Shown piece after piece: positions 7,407 through 14,753 of a DNA stretch of 36,871 nt. Origin of the DNA: Bacteroides sp. GTDB taxonomy: Bacteria; Bacteroidota; Bacteroidia; Bacteroidales; Bacteroidaceae. A program made the position numbers and the translations under genes. The notes under the pieces were generated by a model. The model saw only the letters and a list, made by a program, of their open reading frames with translations. It was not told the DNA's origin and did not search any database. Position 1 is the stretch's first letter. Every line of letters starts with the position of its first letter. Location of the stretch: NCBI GenBank assembly GCA_017992695.1, contig JAGOOC010000009.1, positions 37,034 through 73,904 on the forward strand, read 5' to 3'.

Positions 7407-9230
7407 TCAATAGAATTCCAACCCGAACGCTTCTTTTAATTGCAACAATGTACTGTTCTTTTGAGCCATCATTTGGAATTTCTCAACACGGCTAAACGCA
7501 CGCACGTTTTCGGTGGCTTTACTCACACGGACAGTCATTTTTATTTTTCTGTTCTTTAGTTGATCACGAAGATAGGTCTGCATTTCGGGAATAAATGCAA
7601 TAAAGTCTTTTGCTGTTATTTCATTGTCGACCACCACCTCGAAGTTGGTCTCATCAAGCAGCTTAGGTCGTATGTTTTGCATACGCATAGCTATCGCTTT
7701 ATGCTCTAACGGCAAACGACCGGCATATTCTTGCCAATAATAACTCAACTCTTTTTCGTCAAACTTCAAATCCTCTTGGGGTTGCGTCACAACTTGAGGC
7801 ATATCTTGAGTCGAAGCGGCTTGTTGCTGCATATCTTTCCGCGGATGCTTAATAGAGAGCCCAATGCTATTTTTATGCATCAACGGAACTTTCTTCTCCT
7901 CTTTGCTAATCGGTGCGTTTAAAGCATTGCTGGGCAGAGAGGCAGAGGGAGTGCTAGCAGCCACTTCAGACGTAGCGGAAGTAGCCATAGGCGAAGTAGT
8001 CGCGGTAGCTTGTTGCGAGGTAACCGGTGTTTGAGGGACAGCGGTAGCACTCTGCGCTTGCTGAGCAGTGGCAGTTTGCATGAAGATGGGTTTTATAGCT
8101 TTATTAGGGCTACGCCCATGACTTACGTCATCCCCCTCGGTGGTAAGCTGAGCAACCTGAATCAAGGTCAGTTCAACCAACAATCGCTTGTTCTTGCTGG
8201 CTCGATAATTCATATCGCAATCGTTGCAAAGCTTCATGGCACGGTACAAGAAAGGAAGTGGACACTTTTGTGCTTGCTCTTGATAGCGCTGACGAATACT
8301 TGCGCCCACTTCGAGTAAGGTAAGTGTAGAGGCGTCTTTACTGACCAGAAGGTCGCGAAAATGGGAGGATAGACCGGTAGTAAAGTGGCTACCATCGAAC
8401 CCTTTATTCAACACGTCGTTAAACAACAATAAAGTCTCAGTGACTTGATTGGTCAAGAAACAATCTGTCAATCGAAAATAGTATTCATAATCGAGTACGT
8501 TGAGGTTTTCAATCACACTTTTGTAGGTGATGTGACCGCCTGTAAAGCTCACCACTTGATCAAAAATAGAGAGTGCATCGCGCATACCACCATCGGATTT
8601 GAGGGCGATAACGTTCAACGCTTCGGGTTCGGCAGTAATATCTTCTTTTAAAGCGACATAAGTCAAGTGCTGCACCGTATCGTCAACACTGATGCGATTG
8701 AAATCGTATATCTGACAACGCGAAAGAATGGTGGGAAGTATCTTGTGTTTTTCGGTAGTAGCCAATATGAAAATGGCATGCCGCGGAGGCTCTTCGAGCG
8801 TTTTTAAAAAGGCATTGAAGGCAGATGCTGAAAGCATATGAACCTCATCAATGATATATACTTTGTACTTACCTATCTGAGGCGGAATGCGCACTTGCTC
8901 AACCAACTGGCGGATATCATCGACCGAGTTGTTCGAAGCAGCATCTAGCTCGTGGATGTTGTACGAGCGTTGTTCATTGAATGCCACGCACGATTCGCAA
9001 GTATTGCAAGCCTCGCCTTGAGCGGTAGGGGTCATACAATTAATCGTCTTGGCGAAGATACGGGCACAGGTGGTTTTTCCCACTCCACGTGGCCCACAGA
9101 AGAGATAGGCATGAGCCAGCTTCTGCGTGGCAATGGCGTTTTTCAGTGTCGTCGTTAGTGCCCGCTGTCCCACAACCGATTCAAATGTCGATGGGCGGTA
9201 TTTACGAGCCGATACAATATAGTTCTCCAT
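7407..9230 (-). CDS. dnaX: DNA polymerase III subunit gamma/tau
   Basis: A 607-residue clamp-loader ATPase that loads the sliding clamp and couples it to the replicative polymerase. Walker A GPRGVGKT is at residues 46-53. The zinc-binding cysteines are C65, C75, C78 and C81. Walker B is IIDEVH (127-131), and the sensor region LEEPP...ATTEKHKILPTILSRCQ carries the SRC arginine finger. AAA+ domains II and III extend to about residue 365. A low-complexity Ala/Thr/Gln/Ser linker spans about 385-435. The C-terminal 130 residues are a tau-like tail shared with Bacteroidota DnaX. No obvious A6G slippery heptamer was seen, so a separate gamma form is not predicted. It diverges from the FtsB-like gene. 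Confidence 0.97.
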   Translation of the reverse strand: MENYIVSARKYRPSTFESVVGQRALTTTLKNAIATQKLAHAYLFCGPRGVGKTTCARIFAKTINCMTPTAQGEACNTCESCVAFNEQRSYNIHELDAASNNSVDDIRQLVEQVRIPPQIGKYKVYIIDEVHMLSASAFNAFLKTLEEPPRHAIFILATTEKHKILPTILSRCQIYDFNRISVDDTVQHLTYVALKEDITAEPEALNVIALKSDGGMRDALSIFDQVVSFTGGHITYKSVIENLNVLDYEYYFRLTDCFLTNQVTETLLLFNDVLNKGFDGSHFTTGLSSHFRDLLVSKDASTLTLLEVGASIRQRYQEQAQKCPLPFLYRAMKLCNDCDMNYRASKNKRLLVELTLIQVAQLTTEGDDVSHGRSPNKAIKPIFMQTATAQQAQSATAVPQTPVTSQQATATTSPMATSATSEVAASTPSASLPSNALNAPISKEEKKVPLMHKNSIGLSIKHPRKDMQQQAASTQDMPQVVTQPQEDLKFDEKELSYYWQEYAGRLPLEHKAIAMRMQNIRPKLLDETNFEVVVDNEITAKDFIAFIPEMQTYLRDQLKNRKIKMTVRVSKATENVRAFSRVEKFQMMAQKNSTLLQLKEAFGLEFY

Positions 9231-9261
9231 ATTCCGGGTGCTGTCTATTTTTGAGTTTCTG

Positions 9262-9269
9262 CAAATGTA
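9262..9269 (-). promoter_or_regulatory. -7 element for dnaX
   Basis: The minus strand reads TACATTTG, an exact TAnnTTTG, about 32 bases upstream of the dnaX start. Confidence 0.55.
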
Positions 9270-9345
9270 CGCAAAAAAGTGATAAGTGACGAGTGATGGT
9301 AGATAAGTTTTAAGTAGGAAAGGGCAAGTTTTAAGTTATATGTTT

Positions 9346-9353
9346 TATCTTTG
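9346..9353 (+). promoter_or_regulatory. -7 element for the FtsB/DivIC-like gene
   Basis: TATCTTTG, an exact TAnnTTTG, 23 bases before the ATG at 9377. Confidence 0.6.
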
Positions 9354-9376
9354 CATGCAGAAATAAACGAAAAATC

Positions 9377-9679
9377 ATGGTCAGATTAGTCACAATATGG
9401 GATTTTATAGGTCGGAATAAATACTGGATAACCGTTCTGGCATTTGCAGTCATCATTGGCTTTCTTGACGAGAACAGCATGATTCGTCGCATCAGCTACG
9501 CCAGAGAGATCAGCACGTTGCAAAACGAGATTGAAAGGTACCGCGCCGACTACGAAGAGAACACCAAGCGTCTCAACGAACTAACCAGCCACCCGGATGC
9601 TATCGAGCAGATAGCCCGCGAGAAGTACTTGATGAAGAAACCAAACGAAGATATTTACGTATTTAAAGATAAAAAATGA
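9377..9679 (+). CDS. FtsB/DivIC-family septum formation initiator
   Basis: A 100-residue bitopic membrane protein of the DivIC/FtsB family, a divisome component that links early and late cell-division proteins. A short cytoplasmic N-terminus is followed by one transmembrane helix at about residues 16-31 (YWITVLAFAVIIGFL). A periplasmic coiled coil spans about 40-70 (EISTLQNEIERYRADYEEN). The conserved C-terminal motif IEQIAREKYLMKKPNEDIYVF is complete. The stop codon overlaps the start of the next gene by four bases (ATGA), so the two are translationally coupled. Confidence 0.9.
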   Translation: MVRLVTIWDFIGRNKYWITVLAFAVIIGFLDENSMIRRISYAREISTLQNEIERYRADYEENTKRLNELTSHPDAIEQIAREKYLMKKPNEDIYVFKDKK

Positions 9680-10014
9680 AATCATTCCTATTCGCATTTT
9701 TCATTGCAGGTGCTGTTATGGTGCTTACAGGTGCTGTTACCTACATCACCGGATGGCCCTACTCCCGTTACATCTACCTGCTGGGTGCAGCTTTCATCGC
9801 ATTGGTACAGATCAATCTGCCGTTCGCAACTCCCAATAAGATTTTGAAACGTTTACGCATTCAGCAAAAGTTTGGGGGTATTGCTTTGCTGCTGTCGGCC
9901 GTATTTATGTTTACCACACATGGCAATGAATGGATTGCGTGTTTGGCCATCGCGTCAGTGCTGGAGCTATACACCGCTTTCCGCATACCACAGGAAGAGG
10001 CGAAGGATCAATAG
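9676..10014 (+). CDS. Four-TM membrane protein of unknown function
   Basis: A 112-residue hydrophobic protein with four predicted transmembrane helices (about 4-26, 33-50, 64-81 and 86-103). A basic loop (NKILKRLRIQQKF) lies between helices 2 and 3, suggesting that this loop is cytoplasmic. It overlaps the FtsB/DivIC-like gene by 4 bases, so it is coupled to a divisome protein. That makes an envelope or division accessory role possible, but I do not recognise the family. A good terminator follows 30 bases after the stop. Confidence 0.8.
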   Translation: MKSFLFAFFIAGAVMVLTGAVTYITGWPYSRYIYLLGAAFIALVQINLPFATPNKILKRLRIQQKFGGIALLLSAVFMFTTHGNEWIACLAIASVLELYTAFRIPQEEAKDQ

Positions 10015-10043
10015 ATTAAACCACTCTTGGTATCCCCTCATGC

Positions 10044-10090
10044 AAATAGGGCTTCGTTAGTCTCTCTTGACAACGAAGCCCTATTTATTT
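10044..10090 (+). terminator. Rho-independent terminator after the divIC-like operon
   Basis: The perfect 15-bp stem AAATAGGGCTTCGTT (10044-10058) pairs with 10072-10086 across a 13-base loop, followed by ATTTATTTTATTT on the plus strand. Confidence 0.8.
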
Positions 10091-10132
10091 TATTTAGGAT
10101 GGAATAACCCACCACTGTATCTTTCTTTTGAT

Positions 10133-10744
10133 TTATTTTTTTACCGAAGCCGAAGTGTATCGAGCATTCAGACCGTCTACAATCTCTTTCGTGATGTTTA
10201 GCGAAGGCTCGGCATACAACAGGTTATCAAAACCGGTGTTGCTGATGATTAAGCTATATCCTTTGCTTACGTTGTACTCTTTCAGGAACTTGTTAATAGA
10301 GTCGCGCAGTTGCAGGCTATTCTTCTGATTCTCGGCAGCCAATTCAGAAGATAATTTCTGTTGCAACCCTTGAAGATCTTGCTCCATCTTAGCCAAACGG
10401 TTATACTCTTGCTGGGCTCTATCTTGCGATATGAAAGCGTTGGCTTCATATTTCTTTTGGAACTCTTCCTTCTGTTTACCCAGTTCGTTGGCTTTCTGAT
10501 TCAATGTCATACGAACATTCTCTTCTTTCTTCACCATTGCCTCATTCAGGTCAATGCAAAAATTATATTTAGAAAGCAGTGTGTCCACTTCTACATAAGC
10601 AATCTTTAGTTCAGACGTTGTAGCCCCTTTCACTCCATCCTCAGCAGCAGCGGTAGCAGGATCGGTTTTACCGGCACATTGTGAAAATAAAACGATCAAT
10701 GCTAAAGCTGCAAAGCCGTTGATGAGGTAGTTTGTTCTCTTCAT
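10133..10744 (-). CDS. OmpH/Skp-family lipoprotein
   Basis: A 203-residue periplasmic protein of the OmpH/Skp family, whose members are chaperones for unfolded outer-membrane proteins. The signal sequence ends in a lipobox-like FSQC with C23, so it is likely membrane anchored, unlike soluble Skp. The OmpH pattern begins at LKIAYVEVDTLLSKYNF (about 47-63). A long charged coiled coil spans about 70-150 (the Skp tentacle region), and the protein ends with the beta strand GYSLIISNTGFDNLLYAEPSLNITKEIVDGLN. It precedes no minus-strand partner within 130 bases. The 74-residue membrane protein gene lies just upstream on the same strand, 40 bases away. Confidence 0.9.
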   Translation of the reverse strand: MKRTNYLINGFAALALIVLFSQCAGKTDPATAAAEDGVKGATTSELKIAYVEVDTLLSKYNFCIDLNEAMVKKEENVRMTLNQKANELGKQKEEFQKKYEANAFISQDRAQQEYNRLAKMEQDLQGLQQKLSSELAAENQKNSLQLRDSINKFLKEYNVSKGYSLIISNTGFDNLLYAEPSLNITKEIVDGLNARYTSASVKK

Positions 10745-10784
10745 AACTTATAAAATATAGTTTTTAATTAATTAATTCATATTA

Positions 10785-11009
10785 TTATTTTAAGGTCTTC
10801 TTTTCCAGTTCATCGATAGAGAATCCGGATTTCTGCCGCGCCTCTCGGTCTTGAGATTGCACACAACTTATACCTTTGTCGCGCAAGGTTTTATTGCCAC
10901 TAACATGACCGTTGGGAAACCTCCCACCTTTGATTAAAAGCATTCTAATTCCTAATAATGCAAGACAAATAGCAACTATTAACAGAGTTATCAGTATTGT
11001 ATAAAGCAT
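10785..11009 (-). CDS. Small single-TM protein (74 aa)
   Basis: A 74-residue protein with an N-terminal transmembrane helix (residues 3-25), followed by a polar, apparently conserved segment: KGGRFPNGHVSGNKTLRDKG, then CVQSQDREAR. It has a single cysteine (about C49). I have the impression that the FPN.H.SGNK...CVQSQD pattern recurs in Bacteroidota small membrane proteins, but cannot check it. The gene has its own exact -7 box (11030-11037) and lies 40 bases upstream of the OmpH-like gene on the same strand, so the two may be co-transcribed. Function unknown. Confidence 0.8.
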   Translation of the reverse strand: MLYTILITLLIVAICLALLGIRMLLIKGGRFPNGHVSGNKTLRDKGISCVQSQDREARQKSGFSIDELEKKTLK

Positions 11010-11029
11010 TTACATTAATTTTGTGGGTG

Positions 11030-11037
11030 CAAATATA
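11030..11037 (-). promoter_or_regulatory. -7 element for the 74-aa membrane protein gene
   Basis: The minus strand reads TATATTTG, an exact TAnnTTTG, 21 bases upstream of the ATG. Confidence 0.6.
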
Positions 11038-11134
11038 GACTTTTGTATGGACTAAGCCTCTTTTTTAGGCTAAAAAAAGAGAAACGCTAGTAAAACAATG
11101 TTCTAATTTAAGTATATTTAGTAATATATCGTCT

Positions 11135-11142
11135 TATATTTG
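11135..11142 (+). promoter_or_regulatory. -7 element for pepD
   Basis: TATATTTG, an exact TAnnTTTG, 30 bases before the pepD ATG. Confidence 0.6.
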
Positions 11143-11171
11143 CCCTTTCACTAAAATAAAAAGAAAACAGA

Positions 11172-12638
11172 ATGGAAAAACAAGAATTGAAACCGGCTGG
11201 AATATTCAAGTATTTTGCAGAAATATGCCAAGTGCCGCGCCCCTCAAAGAAGGAAGAGAAGATGATCGCTTATTTAAAAGCGTTTGGAGCAAAGCATAAT
11301 CTGGAAACAAAAGTAGATGAAGCAGGCAACGTGCTGATCAAAAAAAAGGCTACTAAAGGCAAGGAGAACTTACAGACCGTTGTGTTGCAATCGCACATTG
11401 ACATGGTGTGTGAAAAGAATGCAGATGTAGCGCACGATTTCCTGACCGACCCCATTGAAACTGAAATAGATGGCGAATGGTTGAAAGCCAAAGGAACCAC
11501 ATTGGGAGCCGACAACGGAATCGGTGTAGCCACCGAGCTGGCTGTACTTGCCGACAACAGCATTGAGCACGGCCCACTCGAATGTCTTTTCACTGTAGAT
11601 GAAGAAACAGGGTTAAGTGGAGCCTTTGCTTTACAAGAGGGATTTATGAATGCCGATATCTTGCTGAATCTTGATTCGGAAGATGAAGGTGAGCTCTATA
11701 TCGGCTGTGCAGGAGGCATTGATTCAGTAGCCGAATTTACCTATAAAGAGGTGGAGATTCCTACCGATCACTTCTTCTGTAAAGTGACTGTTAAAGGATT
11801 AAAAGGCGGTCACTCGGGTGGAGATATTCACTTAGGACGTGGCAATGCCAACAAGGTATTAAATCGCTTCCTCAATCAAATGCAAAACTGTTATCAGAAG
11901 CGTTTTTATTTGTGCGAAATTAATGGAGGCAATCTACGCAATGCTATCCCCCGCGAAGCATACGCTGTGTTTGCAGTTCCCGAAAAAGCGAAACATGATG
12001 TTCGTACAGCCTTGAACATATTTATTGCTGAGGTAGAAAACGAACTGAGCGTGGTTGAGCCCGATTTGAAACTGGTGCTAGAGTCAGAAACTCCTCGTGC
12101 AAAAGCCATTGATCAAGACACTACTGCTCGGCTTATCCTAGCGTTGTACGCTTGCCCACACGGTGTGTTTTCTATGAGTCAAGATATCCCTGGACTGGTT
12201 GAAACTTCGACCAACTTGGCATCTGTCAAGATGAAACCCGAAAACATCATCCGCATTGAAACCAGTCAGCGTAGTTCTATCCTCTCGTCTCGCGACGACA
12301 TGGCAAACACGGTACGTGCTGTCTTCACCTTAGCCAAAGCGAGTATCAGCTCGGGCGATGGCTATCCGGGCTGGAAACCCAATCCACACTCGCCCATTCT
12401 CGAAGTGGCAGCAGCATCCTACAAGCGTTTGTTTGGTGTCGAAGCACAAGTCAAGGCTATCCATGCCGGATTGGAGTGTGGATTATTCCTCGATAAGTAT
12501 CCTTCATTGGACATGATCTCCTTCGGGCCAACCATGACAGGTGTTCACTCGCCCGATGAGCGTCTGCACATTCCTTCAGTAGATAAGTTCTGGATTCACC
12601 TCTTGGATGTTCTTGCAAATATCCCGGAGAAGAGATAA
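11172..12638 (+). CDS. pepD: Aminoacyl-histidine dipeptidase (peptidase D, M20C)
   Basis: A 488-residue cytoplasmic dinuclear zinc dipeptidase of family M20C. It cleaves Xaa-His and other dipeptides. Metal and catalytic residues are visible: H75 and D77 in QSHIDM, D114 in GADNGIG, the E144-E145 pair in DEETGLSG, D168 in LNLDSEDEGE, and a late His in HAGLECGLF near residue 465. The dimerisation/lid domain begins near the KGGHSGGDIH segment. Length is normal for PepD (about 485). It has its own promoter and a loose hairpin after the stop. Confidence 0.95.
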   Translation: MEKQELKPAGIFKYFAEICQVPRPSKKEEKMIAYLKAFGAKHNLETKVDEAGNVLIKKKATKGKENLQTVVLQSHIDMVCEKNADVAHDFLTDPIETEIDGEWLKAKGTTLGADNGIGVATELAVLADNSIEHGPLECLFTVDEETGLSGAFALQEGFMNADILLNLDSEDEGELYIGCAGGIDSVAEFTYKEVEIPTDHFFCKVTVKGLKGGHSGGDIHLGRGNANKVLNRFLNQMQNCYQKRFYLCEINGGNLRNAIPREAYAVFAVPEKAKHDVRTALNIFIAEVENELSVVEPDLKLVLESETPRAKAIDQDTTARLILALYACPHGVFSMSQDIPGLVETSTNLASVKMKPENIIRIETSQRSSILSSRDDMANTVRAVFTLAKASISSGDGYPGWKPNPHSPILEVAAASYKRLFGVEAQVKAIHAGLECGLFLDKYPSLDMISFGPTMTGVHSPDERLHIPSVDKFWIHLLDVLANIPEKR

Positions 12639-12663
12639 TAAACACGTAAATTGTCGTTTATAA

Positions 12664-12707
12664 TAGGCACAGGTTATACCGTTAACAAACAGTTTAACTT
12701 GTGCCTA
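12664..12707. other. Hairpin between pepD and the EEP gene
   Basis: TAGGCACAGGTTA (12664-12676) pairs with 12695-12707 with one G-U pair. No strong T-tract follows on either strand, so it may be a weak terminator, an mRNA end-stabiliser or an operator. The next gene starts only 17 bases later. Confidence 0.45.
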
Positions 12708-12723
12708 ACTTTAAATCTGGAAC

Positions 12724-13770
12724 ATGAGCAACCGAAACTCAGTCTTAATAGTCACTCTTCTTCTCTGCTTAAGCACTACAATACTGCCGGCCCAAGAGCA
12801 ACCTCGCTTTCGGGTGATGTGGTGGAATGTAGAGAATCTGTTTGATACCCGGCATGACACGCTAAAAAACGATCGAGAGTTTCTCCCCGATGGTCTCCGC
12901 CATTGGAACTACGGCCGGTACAAAAAGAAGTTAGGTAACCTGGCTCGGGTGATTACAGCGGTAGGCGAATGGACACCTCCCGTACTAGTAGGGCTCTGTG
13001 AGGTAGAAAACGACACGGTGCTGCGCGATCTCACTTGTTATTCGCCACTGGCAGAGCAAGGTTATCGATACGTCATGACCGACTCGCCAGACGAGCGAGG
13101 AATTGATGTAGCCCTACTCTATCAGCCTCATCGCTTCAAGCTCCTCTCCCAGCAATCCATTCGTATCGGCTCTTTTAATGGGAAAAACCGTCCGACCAGA
13201 GACGTCTTGCACGTTTGCGGTTTGTTATTGAACAACGATACGATTGACGTCTTTGTGTGTCATTTCCCCTCTCGCTCGGGTGGAGTCAAGGAGTCTGAAC
13301 CGTATCGGCTCTTTGTAGCCGAAAAGGTACGCACCAAGGCCGACAGTTTGATGAGCGTTCGAAAGCAGCCCAAGCTGATCATCATGGGAGATTTAAACGA
13401 TTACCCGGAAAATAGGTCCATAGCCAAAGTCTTAGGTGCGGTTGCTCCCCCGATGGCTCCTGAACCTTGCACACTTTACCATCTTTTAGCTCGTAAAGCA
13501 CGTCAACGCCACTTTGGTTCATACAAGTATCAAGGTCAATGGGGGTTGCTGGACCACCTGATCGTATCGGGCAGTTTAATTGAAGCTTCCAGTAGTTTTT
13601 ATACATCCGAAGACAAAGCTAATGTCTTTCAAGCACCTTTTATATTAACAGAGGACGAAAAAACGGGCGGCAAACAACCATTTCGCACCTATAATGGCAT
13701 GAAATATCAAGGTGGATATAGTGATCACCTGCCTATATATACCGATTTCTACATCAAGGAGATTGAATAA
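12724..13770 (+). CDS. Exported endonuclease/exonuclease/phosphatase-family protein
   Basis: A 348-residue secreted EEP-fold (DNase I-like) phosphodiesterase. A signal peptide ends near residue 24 (LPAQ|E). The active-site set is present: N35 and E37 in WWNVENLFDT, E93/E95 in CEVEND, the SPDERGIDVALLY strand, H in VCHFPSR, D223 and N225 in MGDLND, and the terminal SDHLP (D334, H335). All ligands expected for Mg-dependent cleavage are retained. The substrate (nucleic acid or phosphoester) is unknown. It is a paralogue of the protein at 17903-18913. Its end forms a hairpin with the following sequence (13753-13781) that includes the stop codon. Confidence 0.88.
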   Translation: MSNRNSVLIVTLLLCLSTTILPAQEQPRFRVMWWNVENLFDTRHDTLKNDREFLPDGLRHWNYGRYKKKLGNLARVITAVGEWTPPVLVGLCEVENDTVLRDLTCYSPLAEQGYRYVMTDSPDERGIDVALLYQPHRFKLLSQQSIRIGSFNGKNRPTRDVLHVCGLLLNNDTIDVFVCHFPSRSGGVKESEPYRLFVAEKVRTKADSLMSVRKQPKLIIMGDLNDYPENRSIAKVLGAVAPPMAPEPCTLYHLLARKARQRHFGSYKYQGQWGLLDHLIVSGSLIEASSSFYTSEDKANVFQAPFILTEDEKTGGKQPFRTYNGMKYQGGYSDHLPIYTDFYIKEIE

Positions 13771-13784
13771 TCTTCCTTGATGAA

Positions 13785-13826
13785 AACAGGGCTTCGTGTG
13801 TACATGGGACATATGAAGCCTCTGTT
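13785..13826. terminator. Candidate terminator between convergent EEP and tal genes
   Basis: ACAGGGCTTC near 13786-13795 pairs imperfectly (one bulge) with the GAAGCCTCTGT segment at 13815-13825. It is flanked by convergent stop codons. A T-tract is poor, so the assignment rests on position and pairing. Confidence 0.4.
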
Positions 13827-13870
13827 CTCTGTTGTAATAATAGCTGTCTCTTCCGGATATTTTTCTGCGC

Positions 13871-14527
13871 TTACCCGTTTATTTTCTTATAATCTTCGAG
13901 AAATTGCTTCAGTCCCGAATCGGTTAGCGGATGGTTCAGCAACCCTTTGATTGCGTTCAACGGACAAGTAGCTACATCGGCACCTGCTTCTACACACGCT
14001 ATGATGTGTCTCACGTGGCGGATGGATGCTGCAAGTACTTGGGTTTTATAGTTATACAAACGATACATCCGTACGATAGCAGCCACCAATGCTACACCGT
14101 CTTCACAGATATCATCGAGTCTCCCTACAAAGGGCGATACGTAGGTGGCTCCTGCTTTAGCAGCCAACAACGCTTGCCCAACAGAGAAAACGAGGGTACA
14201 GTTGGTGCGAATGCCTTTTTCTGAAAAGTAATGAATGGCTTTGATACCATCGCCAATGCATGGCACTTTGACTACAATGTGTGGATGAAGCGCAGCCAGT
14301 TCGGTTCCCTCACGAATCATTCCCTCATAATCAGTGGCAATAACTTCTGCGCTAACGTCGCCTTTTACAATGTTAGCGATGGTTACGTAATGTTCCTGTT
14401 GCTTTTTAATCCCTTTGATGCCCTCTTTAGCCATTAACGACGGGTTAGTGGTTACGCCATCCAATACGCCAAGATCATGGGCTTCGCGTATCTGATCCAA
14501 ATTTGCTGTATCAATAAAAAACTTCAT
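13871..14527 (-). CDS. tal: TalC/FSA-type transaldolase
   Basis: A 218-residue class I aldolase of the small transaldolase / fructose-6-phosphate aldolase family. The Schiff-base lysine is K87 (IVVKVP). Family motifs are MKFFIDTANL, GVTTNPSL, TNCTLVFS and the LAASIRH strand. Two residues separate the two activities: transaldolases have Glu and Phe where E. coli FSA has Gln59 and Tyr131. Here they are E61 (SAEVIATD) and F133 (YVSPFVGRLDD), so sedoheptulose-7-phosphate/glyceraldehyde-3-phosphate transaldolase activity in the pentose-phosphate pathway is favoured. Automatic annotation may call it fructose-6-phosphate aldolase. The gene diverges from the susA-like GH13. Confidence 0.93.
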   Translation of the reverse strand: MKFFIDTANLDQIREAHDLGVLDGVTTNPSLMAKEGIKGIKKQQEHYVTIANIVKGDVSAEVIATDYEGMIREGTELAALHPHIVVKVPCIGDGIKAIHYFSEKGIRTNCTLVFSVGQALLAAKAGATYVSPFVGRLDDICEDGVALVAAIVRMYRLYNYKTQVLAASIRHVRHIIACVEAGADVATCPLNAIKGLLNHPLTDSGLKQFLEDYKKING

Positions 14528-14560
14528 TCCGGTATTGTTTTAAAGGTTATATACAATTAA

Positions 14561-14593
14561 CAACAAGCAAACAGCATCGTTTGTTTGCTGTTG
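14561..14593. promoter_or_regulatory. AGCAAACA/TGTTTGCT inverted repeat upstream of tal
   Basis: AGCAAACA (14566-14573) and TGTTTGCT (14582-14589) form an inverted repeat with an 8-base spacer, in the tal/susA-like intergenic region. The GCAAAC/GTTTGC halves resemble those of the LacI-type sites further right, so it may be an operator affecting tal. It could also be a 5'-leader hairpin. Confidence 0.4.
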
Positions 14594-14638
14594 CAGCCAA
14601 TCTAATTGGTTGAAAACCGGCATTATCTATCGAAACAG

Positions 14639-14705
14639 TGCAAACATTTGCATACAATGAAAACGTTTGCATAAATAGATGAAAGGGTTATGCAAACGAA
14701 AGAAT
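14639..14705 (+). promoter_or_regulatory. Cluster of LacI-type operator-like sites before the susA-like gene
   Basis: Three related sites occur: TGCAAACATTTGCA (14639-14652), ATGAAAACGTTTGCAT (14657-14672) and, inverted, ATGCAAACGAAAGAAT (14690-14705). Each carries the half site CGTTTGCAT, or a near match, seen in the two palindromes of the lacI/susC intergenic region. They lie 21-94 bases upstream of a degenerate -7 box TATCTTAG (14726-14733). This fits control by the LacI-family regulator at 31964. Confidence 0.6.
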
Positions 14706-14753
14706 GAGAATTGAATAAATAGGAGTATCTTAGCCTCGTTAACTATTATAACA

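Noticed and set aside
7407-9230. Programmed frameshift in dnaX giving a shorter gamma subunit
   Set aside because: I did not find an A6G-type slippery heptamer with a following stem in the expected region between domain III and the tail.
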